64,000 bases of DNA from Manis javanica (lineage: Eukaryota > Chordata > Mammalia > Pholidota > Manidae): contig NC_133166.1 of assembly GCF_040802235.1 (NCBI RefSeq), positions 2,108,001 to 2,172,000 on the forward strand, given 5' to 3'. The notes under the pieces are model-generated. The model saw only the letters and a list, made by a program, of their open reading frames with translations, was not told the DNA's origin and searched no databases. The position numbers and the translations under genes were made by a program. Positions 12,106 through 24,276 of the stretch are shown one piece after another (position 1 is the first letter of the stretch; each line of letters opens with the position of its first letter).

Positions 12106-13889
12106 GTATAGGGATAATTTCCAACATTATTTAATGAGACATGACTGTTATTGCTCAATCAAAACCTCAGCCTGCTTACTAATGAGCTTCTAAGCACTGT
12201 TCTATTTATGGTTGGAGACTGGCATGTTATAGTGGTTTTTCAAGTCAGGATCTGAATTGCTAGCTTGTCATGCAAATCCTAGTTACAGTCCACACTGGTA
12301 AACACTGTTTTTAGGACAGTGAGTCAGTCTTCAGAGAAGCAGCAATTTTAATGGGTTTGAGTCCATCAATAGCCCTGAAGACAGAGCTTTGCAAACAAAA
12401 CTTCATAGACAGAGACATTTCTGGACCTGTGCACTTTGTACTCTTTGTTTTATGTTCTACCGTAATTTCAAAGTCCTTTCTGTTTCAACCATTGGCAAGT
12501 TCACTATGTGAATTTTTGCATTTTAAGTAGAAAGCAATTTATACCAGTTGTTTCAAGTCTTATATGTGGCCAATCCCCATTAGTAGCCAAGGCCCAGAGT
12601 ACCGAGGCTTAACTTAACTTTTATTGTTGTCACAAAGCAGTGACTCTCCCTCTTGTGCATGAGAACAGCATAGTTATAGAGGCTGGAGGGAGGACTCACT
12701 ACCTCCAGCAACAGAGCTGAGAGCCGTCAGCTGGGAGCTGGAGGTACTTTCGTGGCCACTAAGTCTGGCCCCAGGAGGAAGAGCAGTTGGCAGGCTCAGC
12801 TAGCGGCCAGGAAGACTTCAGGCACCTTCTGAGACCCAACAAGGGCTGAAAGGGAAATAATTGAATAGGGAGAAGGTAGGGATGAGCGGTAGGAATGCAG
12901 TCAAAAGATGTATTTCCTGCCATTGTGTTAGCACTTTGTCTTCTCCTGGCTTGAGGACGTATGGGTTATAAATACAAGTTATAAATACAGAATTGATCTT
13001 AGCTGATCTGTTGCAATCCTGTGCTTACTTGCAGAGATGCCTGGAGCCAAAGTGCTGACCCTTGGCCAAACCAGAATGAAATCAGCTACCTAGGGATAAA
13101 CATTCCTGTGCTAATGTCTGAGGGAGATATGGGGGGCAATCTGTACTAGTTCATTCACTTTGTTCATAAAAACAGATAGATGGTGGGCACCCAAATTTAT
13201 GTTACATTCTCTTGATTTCTTTTTTGCTCTTGGTCATGCAGCCGTTTTCTGGCTACAGAACCAAGTGGTACAAATCCCAATTCTTGGATAAGACTGTGTT
13301 TCTCCTGAGACCAAGTTATCTTGCATGTATCCTAGTCATTTATGATTCAAATACAAAGTGTATCTTATGCGATTGAAGAATGACTCTGGGAGCTGCGTCC
13401 AGAAGTCTTGATCCTCTCTGCTGTTAGACTGGAGTCGCACGAGTCATTTCAATTATCCAACCCTGTGTGACTGATGCTTCACATTAATTTTGTATTCACT
13501 CTGGAATATGATACAGTAAAAATCTATACATATTTTCAGCTCATGTCTCAAGCACATCTTAGGTTTAGCTGGACAAGGTCAGATGGGCAGTTGATAAAGT
13601 TAGCCTTTGAGTAACTCAAATACCTGATTCTCTCCTCTCCTCTTTCTTTACACTCCTTTCCCCCCGATCCTCCTTAGATATAGAATGCCTTCATATTTTC
13701 TTCTAACATTCTCCCACCAAAATCTTCTGTGGATTGTTCTAAGAAAGCTTCCTAATTCTCCCTGACTCCATCCCCCTTAGATGAAAATTGTTCTCAGTGC
13801 ACTGTGGCAGCAAATGCATGTTTTGACAAAACTACTGTGAGATGTTACACAAAACTGCTATGACATGTCACATCCTATTAAATCCCTTT
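12106..13889. other. Intergenic, nothing recognised
   Basis: Slightly GC-richer around 12650-12850, without an open frame or known repeat. Confidence 0.4.
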
Positions 13890-14015
13890 CTCCCCTGATA
13901 GAGTAGGAAATCTGTGAAGACAGCAATCTTGTCTTATTCATTTTGATGAATTCCATCACCTCTTAGCACAGTCTTTTATAGGAGTAGGTACTCCTTAAAT
14001 GCATGACCAAAGAAG
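13890..14015 (+). repeat. L2 LINE 3' end fragment
   Basis: GAAGACAGCAATCTTGTCTTATTCATTTTG and CTTAGCACAGTCTTTTATAGGAGTAGG fit the L2 3' end. Confidence 0.5.
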
Positions 14016-15662
14016 CCAATGAATTAAACAGCTCTGAACAGTAGAGAGAAAGGAATTCTTTCACTTTGAAGAGTTACTGGTTGACTGACTGGTAATGTCT
14101 CACCCAGTGCATTTGCATTCCAAATGTAACAGGTGGATAAAACCTTAAGGTAAAGGAATGCTATTTTAATCATGGCATGTCAGACATTGCCTAACTGTAG
14201 GTTAAGTCAAGTCATCAGGTGTTTGCAAATATTCTTAAATGGGGACTTTCATAGAAACTTAAAATGCCATGTAGATTATGTGACCATGAATCCTTTTTGG
14301 AACCTGGAAAGGTCAGTGGACTTCATCTAGTTTAAGATGGGGTCAATTCTACCCCGAATAGGACCTAAATATTATTTTTATTAAGGTCATTTCTGCCACG
14401 GCACCAGTGTCTCCTATTGTCAGCCTAGACCTCTGTGGCTAAAGAGTTTCATGACCGTGAGTCATGTTGTGTGTGTAAGACATTCACTGTCTTATTTGTA
14501 AATTAAGAAGTTATATTTTATAATCTCTGGAGAACCTTTCAGGTAAATATTTTATGTGAGCATAAATAAATCAATTACCCAAATATACTTGACTAGAAAG
14601 ACCAGTGCTTTGTGTGAAATTGGTGCAATCAATCCCCTTTCACTGTTTTGACAAATGGGAGGAAACTCCTGTAGCATGGAAGATTAAGAAGACCTCTTGG
14701 AACTGGAAAAAAACGTGTGATTTTAATAGATTTTTAGTTGTAAATTTATTTCACCTAAAGCAATATTACATCAAATTTTCTCTTGGAATATAGTTTACCA
14801 ATTGAACTTAGTATTCTTTCTGATGTCATCCAATTGTCTGCCCTTTTGGTGGGGAAAGAGGCTACATGGCAGGTTAACAGCCATCATTAAGTCTATGAGG
14901 TAGGCATGTGGCCATTTATTTCCATCTCTGCAGAGAACAAAGTAAGAGTATGTATGTAAGTATGCTGAATATTCAGCAAAGAAGATTCACTGATGTTTGA
15001 AAGTTAAGTCCATAGACTTGAAGTGTCATGAGAGGAAGTTGAGTGGCTGTCCAGGGACCTTACAAATGTGTTAACTTAGGACAGTTCCAGTCCAGGATCT
15101 GCTTAGGTTTTCAAGTACAGAATCTTGGTCTCCAGGCTAATTGGATCAATGGGTTCTGATCTGAGCCAAATAATATAACAAGAGAGTGAGTGGTACCTTG
15201 GGCTTCTTCAACACAGTCAGGTATCCACAATGTGAAAATCAGTCTAGAAAAACTTTCAAGTGTAATGACATTAAATTAGAAATTATGTTAGGATACATCT
15301 GTTAATTTATTTATAGTCAATCCACCATGCATAAAGGACTGCTACTAGTTAAAGGCAAATGTGTCTTCAACCCTAAGACCTACCAACATACAGATACAAA
15401 AAAGAACAGCACAACCCAGACTCCATAAATGACCACTCTTAACACCTCTCGCAGATTTTGTGTAGATGGTGCAGGTTAGCAAGCTGCAGGACATCTCCAT
15501 CTTCTGAGAAATGTTTTGGAGGCAGGTGTGAGTGGAAGGCCTTATAAACAATGTGTTCCACAGTCTACCTCCAGGGGTTTGGAGAGGAACCAGGCCCTTC
15601 GCTCTGGAAAAGACATGTTAGGTGTTATAAACCTCCCCATTCAAAAAAAGAAGGAAAAGAAG

Positions 15663-15665
<3 letters not shown>
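14016..15665. other. Intergenic, nothing recognised
   Basis: AT-rich sequence; open frames below 70 aa without resemblance to known proteins. Confidence 0.4.

Positions 15666-15737
<72 letters not shown>
15666..15737 (+). repeat. (GA)n microsatellite, about 36 units
   Basis: Uninterrupted GA run preceded by an A/G-rich ramp and followed by GGGA/GGAA. The Arg-Glu open frames it creates are artefacts. Confidence 0.97.
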
Positions 15738-15745
<8 letters not shown>

Positions 15746-16638
15746 GGAGGAAGGAAATGATACCTAAAAGTCTTCAAAAGCCCACAAGAGAATGCTACAT
15801 AAAAGTAGAGACACAGTTTATGATTTTTCCCAGTTTACTTACTTTCCATAGACAGTGAAACTCACACGGGCCTCATGTATTCAGGTTCCCTGGAGAATAA
15901 TTTGAAGCTTGCTTGATGGAAATGAAAATGGGGAAGAGAGTTGTGGCTAAAATTTGAATATTTAGTGGCATCTGGTTAAGCTGCTGTAAGAATGATACAC
16001 GAGTTCCGTGCCCCATACAACCAGTTGGATAGGAAGTTCTACCTTTAGCCTCTGTTTTTAGAGTTTTTTTTGTTGTTTCCATTCATTACTGGCAAACTCC
16101 TCTGCTCATGGATGTAGTCTAGATAAAGCAATAATTTAATTTTATTTCCAATGTCATCAGGTCTTTCAAAAGAGACTTTGTGTACTTTTGTTCTCAATTA
16201 TTTTTCACTTACAGTTTTATCTCAGAACGGGCAATCCTCAGCTTCCTTTTATTTCAAATATTTTGTTTTTTGGAGGGGATGCACTAGGAGGTGGAAGTGA
16301 AGCATTTTGGCATTACCTCCATAATGCTGAATGGTTATGAAACATAAAGTAGTATCCTCTACTTGATAAACACTGGATTTATTTAATGGATAGGTCTTAG
16401 ATGCAATGATGCTCCGTAAGTTCTTTAAAATGTTGGTTTTGGTTCAGCACATCAATTAAGAGTAAGGATTTCAGGAGCAAACTGTTCTGAGAAATTCTGT
16501 GTTTGTAGCAGAGCTCATAACAAGGGATATCGGGAGCTTTATAGGCAAATAAAGGATTTTTGATGTTTGAGTTTTAGATTTTGTTGTGAATTTGAAGAGT
16601 AGAAAGCAATACGGCTGACTTCTATGTATGTGAATGTA

Positions 16639-16657
16639 CTGCCACCTGTTGGCCTTT
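16639..16657 (-). promoter_or_regulatory. CTCF-like motif, minus orientation
   Basis: The reverse complement reads CCAACAGGTGGCAG, close to the CTCF core CCASYAGRKGGCAG. It is left of the receptor cluster. Binding cannot be judged from sequence alone. Confidence 0.35.
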
Positions 16658-16784
16658 TCTTGTCATTGGCCAGGTTTCAAAGGCTGCGTCAGTGAATTTT
16701 AAGTATGGTCGGATCTAGACCCATTCTTGTTATGATTTATTGTCTTGAGATCTTAGCAAGATTTGTAGATTTTTTTTTTTTTGG

Positions 16785-16905
16785 CACTGGTGTGGGAGTC
16801 TGGAGACATGGATTCTAACTCCGACAATGAAACTACTTTTCTCTGTGACCTTGAACAAGTACCAACTACTTTGGGTGTTTTCTCGTTTGGAAAATAGCCA
16901 AAAAG
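16785..16905 (+). repeat. MIR SINE
   Basis: GGAGTCTGGAGACATGGATTCTAACTC then CTGTGACCTTGAACAAGT is the sense MIR core. Confidence 0.65.
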
Positions 16906-16929
16906 TTGATCACCAAATACGTATTTTAC

Positions 16930-17100
16930 TTAAAAAATCACACTTATTAAATACTTTAGGTGTATTATGCCACTTAGACCAAACAATTATATTCTTTTAC
17001 AAATGAGGAAACTGGCGGAGAGAACACGCAATCTATTTGATAAATGACAGAGCTGGGGTATGATCTCAGGTCAGACTTAGGAAGTACTAATTCAGGAATA
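16930..17100 (-). repeat. MIR SINE
   Basis: TTTTACAAATGAGGAAACTGG-GAGA and GACAGAGCTGGGGTATGATCTCAGG are antisense MIR. Confidence 0.6.
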
Positions 17101-17204
17101 CATACCCTTAACCCTGATGCTGAGTATATTTTTAAAAAGATTTCCCGCTTTTGTTTTTCTACATCTTTTTCTTTCTTACTGAACTAATTGTAATGATAAT
17201 TAAA

Positions 17205-17400
17205 TGATAGCTAACATTTACTGACAACTTGTTTGACAGAAAATGTGCTAAGATATTTACATGATGTGTCAAAATATTACATTGAATCATTGTTCGAATC
17301 CTATTATGGAGATACAGTTATTATTCCCATTTTATAGACCAAGAAACTAAGGCTTAGACTAGCTGGTTGCTGATTTTCTTGTTTATGGTGGCCCACCTGG
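17205..17400 (-). repeat. MIR SINE
   Basis: GATAGCTAACATTTACTGA, GTGCTAAGATATTTACATG and CCCATTTTATAGACCAAGAAACTAAGG in order. Confidence 0.65.
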
Positions 17401-18699
17401 TACAACTGACACTATATGCCATTCAGCTTTTAAAGCTGCCTTGAAAATAATATATTTATTAGTGTGAATTAGTGGATTCTCTCTCTTTTTTTTTTTGCTA
17501 GACAGTATAGGGAGAGAGAATTCAGAGCTTATTCCGATACGTGTCCAGCCCTCAAGGAGTTCTATCTAGTACAGACTCTGTCTGGGCATCTGGTTTATTA
17601 TGTGTATTATTTGTGACATCCATAGTGAGAGAGGTCCAGCTAAAATATCAAGGAATTCAGTGCCTCAGGGGATGACACTAATCTAGGTATGGGGGAAGCT
17701 TCACGTCAAAGGTGACAGTAAACGAACCTCAAAGGACTCGTAAAGAGAGCAGCTTTGTGCAGCGTGGGACATAAACTTAATCAAATCTCCTGTAAACCAC
17801 CTGAGGCTCACCTGTTGCACATATGCATCTTTGTTCTATTCCTGATGGTATGGACAGAAACTTCTGTAACCAATATGGCTGCTGCTAATGCCTCCTCAGA
17901 TCTAGGAAGGCTGACAGTCTCTCCTGCTATCCTTTTGCACTGCAGCATGACTTTGGATAGAATTTTGGCTTGCAAAAAAAAAAAAAATTCTATTTAGTCT
18001 AAATTGCAGCTGGCTGCATTCCATGCTGAAGTCTGGGGTGCCCCACTATCATTTCTTGGGTCCTTCCTTTCTTAGGATCCAGAGCTGTTCTTTCTTTCTT
18101 AAAACACTAGAGGGACCCTGCTTGTTTATTTGGGAGACGCTGCAGCTTGTGTAATAGTGATTTAGCAAATCAGGTCTGAAAGTCTGTGTTTACAGATAGA
18201 AGTCCTTTAGCAATCATTCATTGGGCGCAGAGAGGTAGTTAGCCAAAGGTTTATCTTAAGAACTTTAAAGTTAGGTTTTTAAGTGACTAAAGGAATTATG
18301 TTTATTAGAAATCTTTGTTAAATATACCTAAATAGAAAAAAGAGAGAATAAATGTGATCCGTGATTCTGCCAGACAGGCATAACTTCTGTTATGTTTTAG
18401 AATTTATCTGGTCTCACTTTTTTTTTTTTTTCAAAATAGAAGGTCAACTGCAAATAGTTTCCCACAAGGCAGATTTAAGTGCTTAGGTAACACACACACC
18501 CAGACACACACAGACCAATGCTTAGCTCCATTCTCCAAGCTAAGGAAAAGAGCTCCACTTATCTTTGTTGTCTTTGGAGAGAGACTTCAGAAATATTCCA
18601 ACGTAAGAACACGCATGGGGATGTTGTGTTTTTTCATCACCGTCTATTCATACTTTTCTCTCTTTCATTTTAGGCCAGGTTGGTTTCTCAGTTTGTGTT
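17401..18699. other. Intergenic; A13 and T-rich runs
   Basis: An A run at 17976-17988 follows sequence that may be an old retro-inserted fragment. A CA-rich patch lies at 18489-18515. No gene seen. Confidence 0.35.
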
Positions 18700-20059
18700 T
18701 CTTAGAAGCAGAACCTGAAACGAGGATTCGAGTTTGAGTGATTTATTCGGGAGGTAAAGAAAGCACCAGTATAGCAGTGAGGAACTGAGACAGGAAAGGA
18801 AGTTGAGCAGTAAAAGGCAGCTGTCACGGTGCGCGGCTGGGGCTTCCTGTGGTCCAGGGCTCTCTGCAGGTCAGAGTCAGCCCACCTGGGGGACCAGAGG
18901 GCTGCAGTGCTTGTACAGCAGATCCCATCTTTACAAGTTGAAGGCTGCTCTTGGGGGTCGTTAATTCCCCAGTTCTTTGGGTCTGTCAGGCAGGTAGCAG
19001 TGAATGTTCTTAGGCAAAGAAATGCAGGATCCGTCCGCCTTAAATCTGAAGTGACAGGAAACGTAAACTCCCCCAGTGGGTCGTTGTGTGTAATTGTGAT
19101 AGGGGCTATTTCTACTTCCATCTCCTGGATCCCAGACCCATAGGGTCTAGGCGTCAGGGACCTACACAGCATTATCATATGACCATTGGCTCAAAGTATA
19201 TGCGGTATATAGAGCATCTTGAAACAAGAGTGCTCTGCCCATGCTATGTGTCACCCCTGAACTGTCTTTTTCCTCTGCTCGTGAGGCCATTCCAGCATTC
19301 AGCTAGCCGGTAGCTGCGGACGGTGCAGCGTAAAGGAGGCTGTGCTGGCTTCGCGGTCCGTCTTGTTCTTTCTCGCCACCAGCCGTGTCCCTTAGACTGA
19401 GGTGCTGTTAGGTGGGGTCCATGATGATCACACAGACATTCTGTGAGCTCTTGGATAGTAAGTTAAAGCATCACAGCCTGGGAGAGAAAATCTGTGTCTG
19501 AAACGTGTGTTAATCTCAGTAAGATCAAAACATTGCATCCTCCAATGTGGAAGGGGTCTGATACAACCAACTTCATACCATGTGGCAGGTCAGTTTCCTC
19601 AAGGGATGGGACCATACCGATGGCCCAGAGTCAGTGTCTTACTGACAAGATGAACAGTCAGCAGAAACAGCAAGGCTGTTCGGTTAGCCATGGTGAGAGA
19701 GCTCATGCTGTTGGGTTTATGTGTGGCCTCCTTTCCTGCCACCAGGGCTGCTCTGTTGAGGGGTCTGCTGTGTCAGCACCGAGATGACAGGATAAAGACT
19801 GGCTAACATCAACCGGTAGAATCCTCCTGTCCACTCTGCCAGGGACTTGTACAGCAGATGATACTGACATTAATAATACAAGACGTAGAGATCTGCATAC
19901 GTTGTGCAGACACCCACAGTCTCATTTACATGCTCCTCTCCCAGATTTCTTTGTCTCTGTTCTTCCAGTCTTGCATTTTCCAGGTAGCTGAATAACCAGC
20001 CACGCCCTGCGTAATATCTCAGAAATCTGTGTATATTTTTAGTGCAGACCACTTGCACT
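18700..20059. other. GC-richer unresolved stretch, possibly an old LTR-element fragment
   Basis: Less AT-rich than its surroundings. The left part (AGCAGAACCTGAAACGAGG, GAGTGATTTATTCGGGAGG) reads like the start of common LTR-type repeats in antisense. It holds the second-longest open frame of the window outside the intact receptors' range (18702-19178, minus), but that protein has no motif I know. Confidence 0.3.
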
Positions 20060-20216
20060 TACAGTAGAATTTATATAGTATTGTGATTTCTCTAATGGCT
20101 GATATCAGTGGTTTTCTTTTTTTCTGATGAATCTGATAAGTTTCTTGCTTTTATTGATCTTTTCAAAGAAACTGCTTCCTTCTCTATTGCTTTCCCCATT
20201 ATTTTCCTGTTTTCCA
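20060..20216 (-). repeat. L1 ORF2-region fragment (left part)
   Basis: CTTTTATTGATCTTTTCAAAG then CTCTATTGCTTTCC and TTTTCCTGTTTTCC match L1 ORF2 antisense. It continues in type after the LTR that follows. Confidence 0.55.
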
Positions 20217-20640
20217 TTATGAGTTTACCATGGCTGCTGTAACACACTATCACAAACTGGGGCCAGATCAAGATGGCAGCTGGTCCACACTCCCGCCAGA
20301 GAAGGTCGGGGAGCATTCTTTCCTCGCCTCTTCCAGCTTTGCCGGACTTCCTTGACCTGGGAGCACGTCTCGCGATCCCTTGCTCTGTGTTCACACTGCC
20401 TTCTCCTCCTCAGATTCTCTCTCTCTAATCTCCTCCACCTCTCTCTCATAAGGACACTTGTTACTGCATTTGGGGCCCACCCAGATGATCTAGGACAACG
20501 TCTTCATCTCAGATCTTTCATTTAATTACATCTGCAAAGAAGCCTTTACCCAAATCAAATAATATTTATAGGTTCCATACATTAGGACCTGAAATCTTTG
20601 TGGAAGGGACATTATTCTAGTGATCACATGGTGCTTACAT
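20217..20640 (-). mobile_element. MLT1-like (MaLR) LTR inserted in L1
   Basis: GGCTGCTGTAACACACTATCACAAACT at the left, CTCATAAGGACACTTGTTACTGCATTTGGGGCCC in the middle and TAGGTTCCATACATTAGGACCTGAAATCTTTG at the right are the antisense order of MLT1-like LTRs. Old fossil, no internal region. Confidence 0.6.
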
Positions 20641-21530
20641 AGGTTTTATTTTATGACCCAAAATATAGTCTATCTTGGTAAATATTCTAAGTACACTTAA
20701 ATCAGTATGCGTTCTGCTATCGCTGAATAGAATGTTGTATAAATGATAATTCTTTCCGGAAGACATATTATTTTCTTTTATTCTATACATACAGATTTTC
20801 TTAGGTTTTAGAAAGGTTTTTACAAATTACATTTCTCTTTTTCAGGAGAGCAATTATTTGTATGTTAAATCTTCCTTTCTGCTTTATGAATCATTTCTCT
20901 ATAAACATTTTGAAGCTATGTATTATCTTTCAATTTAAAAAAATTAAAATGTTTCTCATGTGTCTTCCATGATTGTTTTAAGTAGTGTTTATATATATAT
21001 TTTTGTTTTATGTCATGTGGCTGACAATTCTCATACAATTTTCTTTCCTGGGCTCCCCCAACTTACTTCCCATTGTCTAATATAATGTTGTTATTCTTTT
21101 TTCAACCTTGTTATTCCACAGAATGGATGTTTTTATTTTTAAAAATGTAATGAAGAGTTTTCTTATAATCTTCTCTGTTAATAGAGTGCTTTTTCCCATA
21201 TTTTCCATTTGCTTTTTCCTTTTTCAGGCTTAACAGTATCATTCACTTATTTCTAAAATCTGTTTTTGTTGTCTTCTTAATGCTTTTAATTGGTTTTAAG
21301 AAGAAACACAGAAATACTTTTCCCCTGCCATGTTGAATTAAAAGCATGTAACATAATTTTAATTGCTGAATATAAATCATTATGAACTATAGATTTTTTT
21401 GGGGTTGTTTCCCATTAATTCAATGAATACTTACACAACACTAATTATTAATAAACTTCTGAGATAGATACTTAGTAGGAGTTAAAAATGAACTACCAAT
21501 GAGATTATGGGGTTGGATAGAATGAGATAT
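20641..21530 (-). repeat. L1-derived T-rich sequence (right part)
   Basis: ATGACCCAAAATATAGTCTATCTTGG and TTCTGCTATCGCTGAATAG match L1 ORF2 antisense. The stretch farther right is T-rich and L1-like but less certain. Confidence 0.5.
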
Positions 21531-21929
21531 TAGCTCTTCTTGATGGCATAAACAGGGTCCTCAAAGAAGGTGGTGATGAGAGAGTTTAACTAGTGCTGTT
21601 AGACTCTATGCTTTCTTCTCTCTCGTGTGACCCTTCCAGCCCCAAAGACTGCCTTGCGGCTGGTGCTTTCCTGATTCTGTTCATCTTGCCAGCACTGCCT
21701 GAGATAGCTTTCTCTTCACTTCCATTTATCTAATTTTATCTTTCCAGACTAATTCCTTCTTGAAATGCTCCCCTCTCCTCCTGTTTTATAGTGATCTGTC
21801 TTTCCAGGACTGTGTTTTATTTTTTCCTGGAGGGAAGCAAAAGCTACTCTGAGCTGCTGTATTATTTTTACTTCTAGGTATTGTCTCCACAATCATGCTC
21901 TAATTCCCTTACACTAATAAGTGACGTCA

Positions 21930-22170
21930 CTGAGTACTGATTCTGTGCTGGACACTCTTTTAATTACTTTAAATGTGTTAATTAAATCCTTCCAACATCT
22001 CTGTGAATAGATGCTCTTGTTTTCTTTTTTTTTTTTTAGAGATTAAAAGGATGAGACATAGGGAGATTAAAAAATTTGCTCAAAGTAAGAAGCTTTCCTC
22101 AAAGTTAAAAACTTTACTCACAATCAGTAAAGCTGTGGAATCGAGATTTACACCCAGGTGATGTGGCTTC
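21930..22170 (-). repeat. MIR SINE
   Basis: GAGTACTGATTCTGTGCTGGACAC, TTAAATCCTTCCAACATCTCTGTGAATAGATG and a diverged tail with a T run inserted. Confidence 0.55.
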
Positions 22171-22379
22171 AGAATCCAGGCAGCAAAAAGAATTCAGCCC
22201 AGCTGACAGTGGGCACTCAATGTGTCACTCCCCAGTGTAGAAAAGAACTCTCTTTTGGCAAGAAGGATCCCAAAGGAGGGAAAAAACTCACATTATTTTC
22301 TTAGGAATCCTCTCTTTGAGAGAGATCAGTTAGGAAATAATACTTGGTCCCCATGCCACAAAGATCATTTTAATTTTGT

Positions 22380-22450
22380 CCCTTCAGGTGTAAACTCTTG
22401 AGGTTTTGGTTCTTGGGGGACCTGGTTCTAAATTATTGAAAACTCCCAAG
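22380..22450 (+). promoter_or_regulatory. Candidate receptor promoter block with Olf1/EBF-like site
   Basis: A block about 1.9 kb upstream of the intact receptor reads TAAACTCTTGAGG followed by TTCTTGGGGGA at 22410-22420. Closely similar blocks lie upstream of the next two receptors (29000 and 37300). The 11-mer partly fits the Olf1/EBF consensus YTCCCYRGGGA, a known element of OR promoters. The promoter role is inference from conservation and motif only; no transcription start can be seen. Confidence 0.35.
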
Positions 22451-24244
22451 AAAATATCATTTATTTTGTGCTATATTAAATCAATGTGCAGGTCAAGGAG
22501 TATTTCTTTACTCACAGGCTCTTCAAGATGGGGAATCTGCCTTCTTTATCAACGAACTAGAAAGTCATGCCTCTCGGGAAGGTTCCCACCATGAGCTGAA
22601 TGTTGCATCTTTACTTCTAGAAAATGATCACCTCCTTTGAACTAGTTAATGGAGATACATCAAGGATATCCTTAAAGAAGTGAGTGCACTGCTCTTTGGA
22701 TAATAAGAAGTTTTTAGAAATATGGTAGAGAAACATCAGGATGTTTGAACTTTGGGAATACAACCTTCCCCACCCCACCCATCCCAGGCTTTCTAAAGAG
22801 AGCAGATTGGCCTTTTGTTGACATCCTTGTGAGACCAAACAACTGGTTTATGTGATTTTTTCTGAACAGTTTGTTTATTTCTTTATAATAAAGAGATACT
22901 GCAATGTCCATGAGGAATACTAAGGTCACAGAATGTTAGTTATGAAATAAGCATAGAGATCATTCTCCTTGTTTTATGGAATACTCAAAATGAATTACAT
23001 TCAAATAAATTAATTAGTGGTTGGCCCAAAACTAGAAGCAGTCTGTACTAGCCCCTACACCCACACACTTATTTTGCCATATTTGGATTGACATAACAAA
23101 GCATTCATTGGATAATGCTCCTAACATGAGCCTAGAATTGTCTTTGTGACTGCTGAAAATATATTTCACATATCATGATAATGATAAAATAATAAGTTAG
23201 TCACTGTTAATATCAGATATCAAACTGCACATATTACTATATAATTCAAAAGTAGTATTTTGCTCTAATTTTATTTAAAGAGGACATTAATCGAGGTGAT
23301 AATAAATGTTATTTTAAAACCAGAAGTTTTTCATATAACTTATCCTATTAATGATCTTCTATTCTACTAGGAATTTTAAACAGCTTAATTTTTTTCTTCC
23401 TTCATTAATGAGTCAGAAAGCAATATTTTCTTGGGTGTGTTCCCTGCATAAAGAATTATGAATTTGATATTTTACATATATTATTACTACTACTGATATT
23501 TTCTAAAAGATTTCAGATAAATGCCTTAAAAGAAGTTTATATAAAATATGGGAAATCACATTTAAAAATTCTGTGTCATTTAGGTGGAATAGATGCTTAA
23601 TTTTCCATACAACTTTCATGACAAGCTGCTGTCCAACGTTTGCTATGTCACTTGAACTCAAAGGCAGCTCCTTTCCCTTCCTTCCATAGCATCCTACTCC
23701 TGTATGAGTAACCTCAGTGCCAACTGTGTACATTATCCTTTCCAGACCCTTTTATAAGTGGGGGTAGGGAATAGAGTGACAAACACATATATGAATAGTG
23801 TCTTAATAATATTAGAATGGTAGTGATCATTCAGTTAAAACAGGAACTTCCCTGTTTAGCCTTTCCCAGATGTCTGATGTTAGAATCTGAGTATCTCACT
23901 GGTTTTTACAGTATTCCCATTAAGGATATTCTCAAATGGGTTTTATTTTTCCATCATACAGTAAGCTGAAACATAGAGAGCATTCTTATTTCAAATACAG
24001 TTTTTATACATTGAGGGAATTCTAGATAATACAGTTGGACTCTTTTTATAGGAGAGAGGACCAGATCAAGTGTAAACTGCCCAAGTTTACACAGTATCTT
24101 TGCACAGCTGCCTAGACCAAGCATCTAGGAATATTGTCTTATAGTTTCAATAATTGTCCTTAATTATAGACTTTTTTAAGATAATCTGTCATTGGCTTAA
24201 AATATTATTTATAACTGTTGAACATAGTTTTTTTAATAATAAAA
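22451..24244. other. Presumed 5' intron/flank of the intact receptor
   Basis: AT-rich sequence between the candidate promoter block and the splice acceptor; no separate gene or clear repeat. Confidence 0.35.
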
Positions 24245-24262
24245 TTCTTTTTCTTATAACAG
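24245..24262 (+). other. Splice acceptor of receptor coding exon (gene at 24277)
   Basis: A pyrimidine-rich run ending TTATAACAG lies 14 nt before the ATG. OR genes usually have non-coding upstream exon(s) spliced to just before the start codon, and equivalent sites precede all five receptors here. Confidence 0.7.
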
Positions 24263-24276
24263 ATTACAACTGACCA

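Noticed and set aside
15516-15767. Open frames encoding long Arg-Glu alternation
   Set aside because: They are translations of the (GA)n microsatellite and have no gene context.
18702-19178. 158-codon minus-strand open frame
   Set aside because: No recognisable domain, the opposite strand is also open, and the composition suggests an old repeat; listed only as an unresolved stretch.
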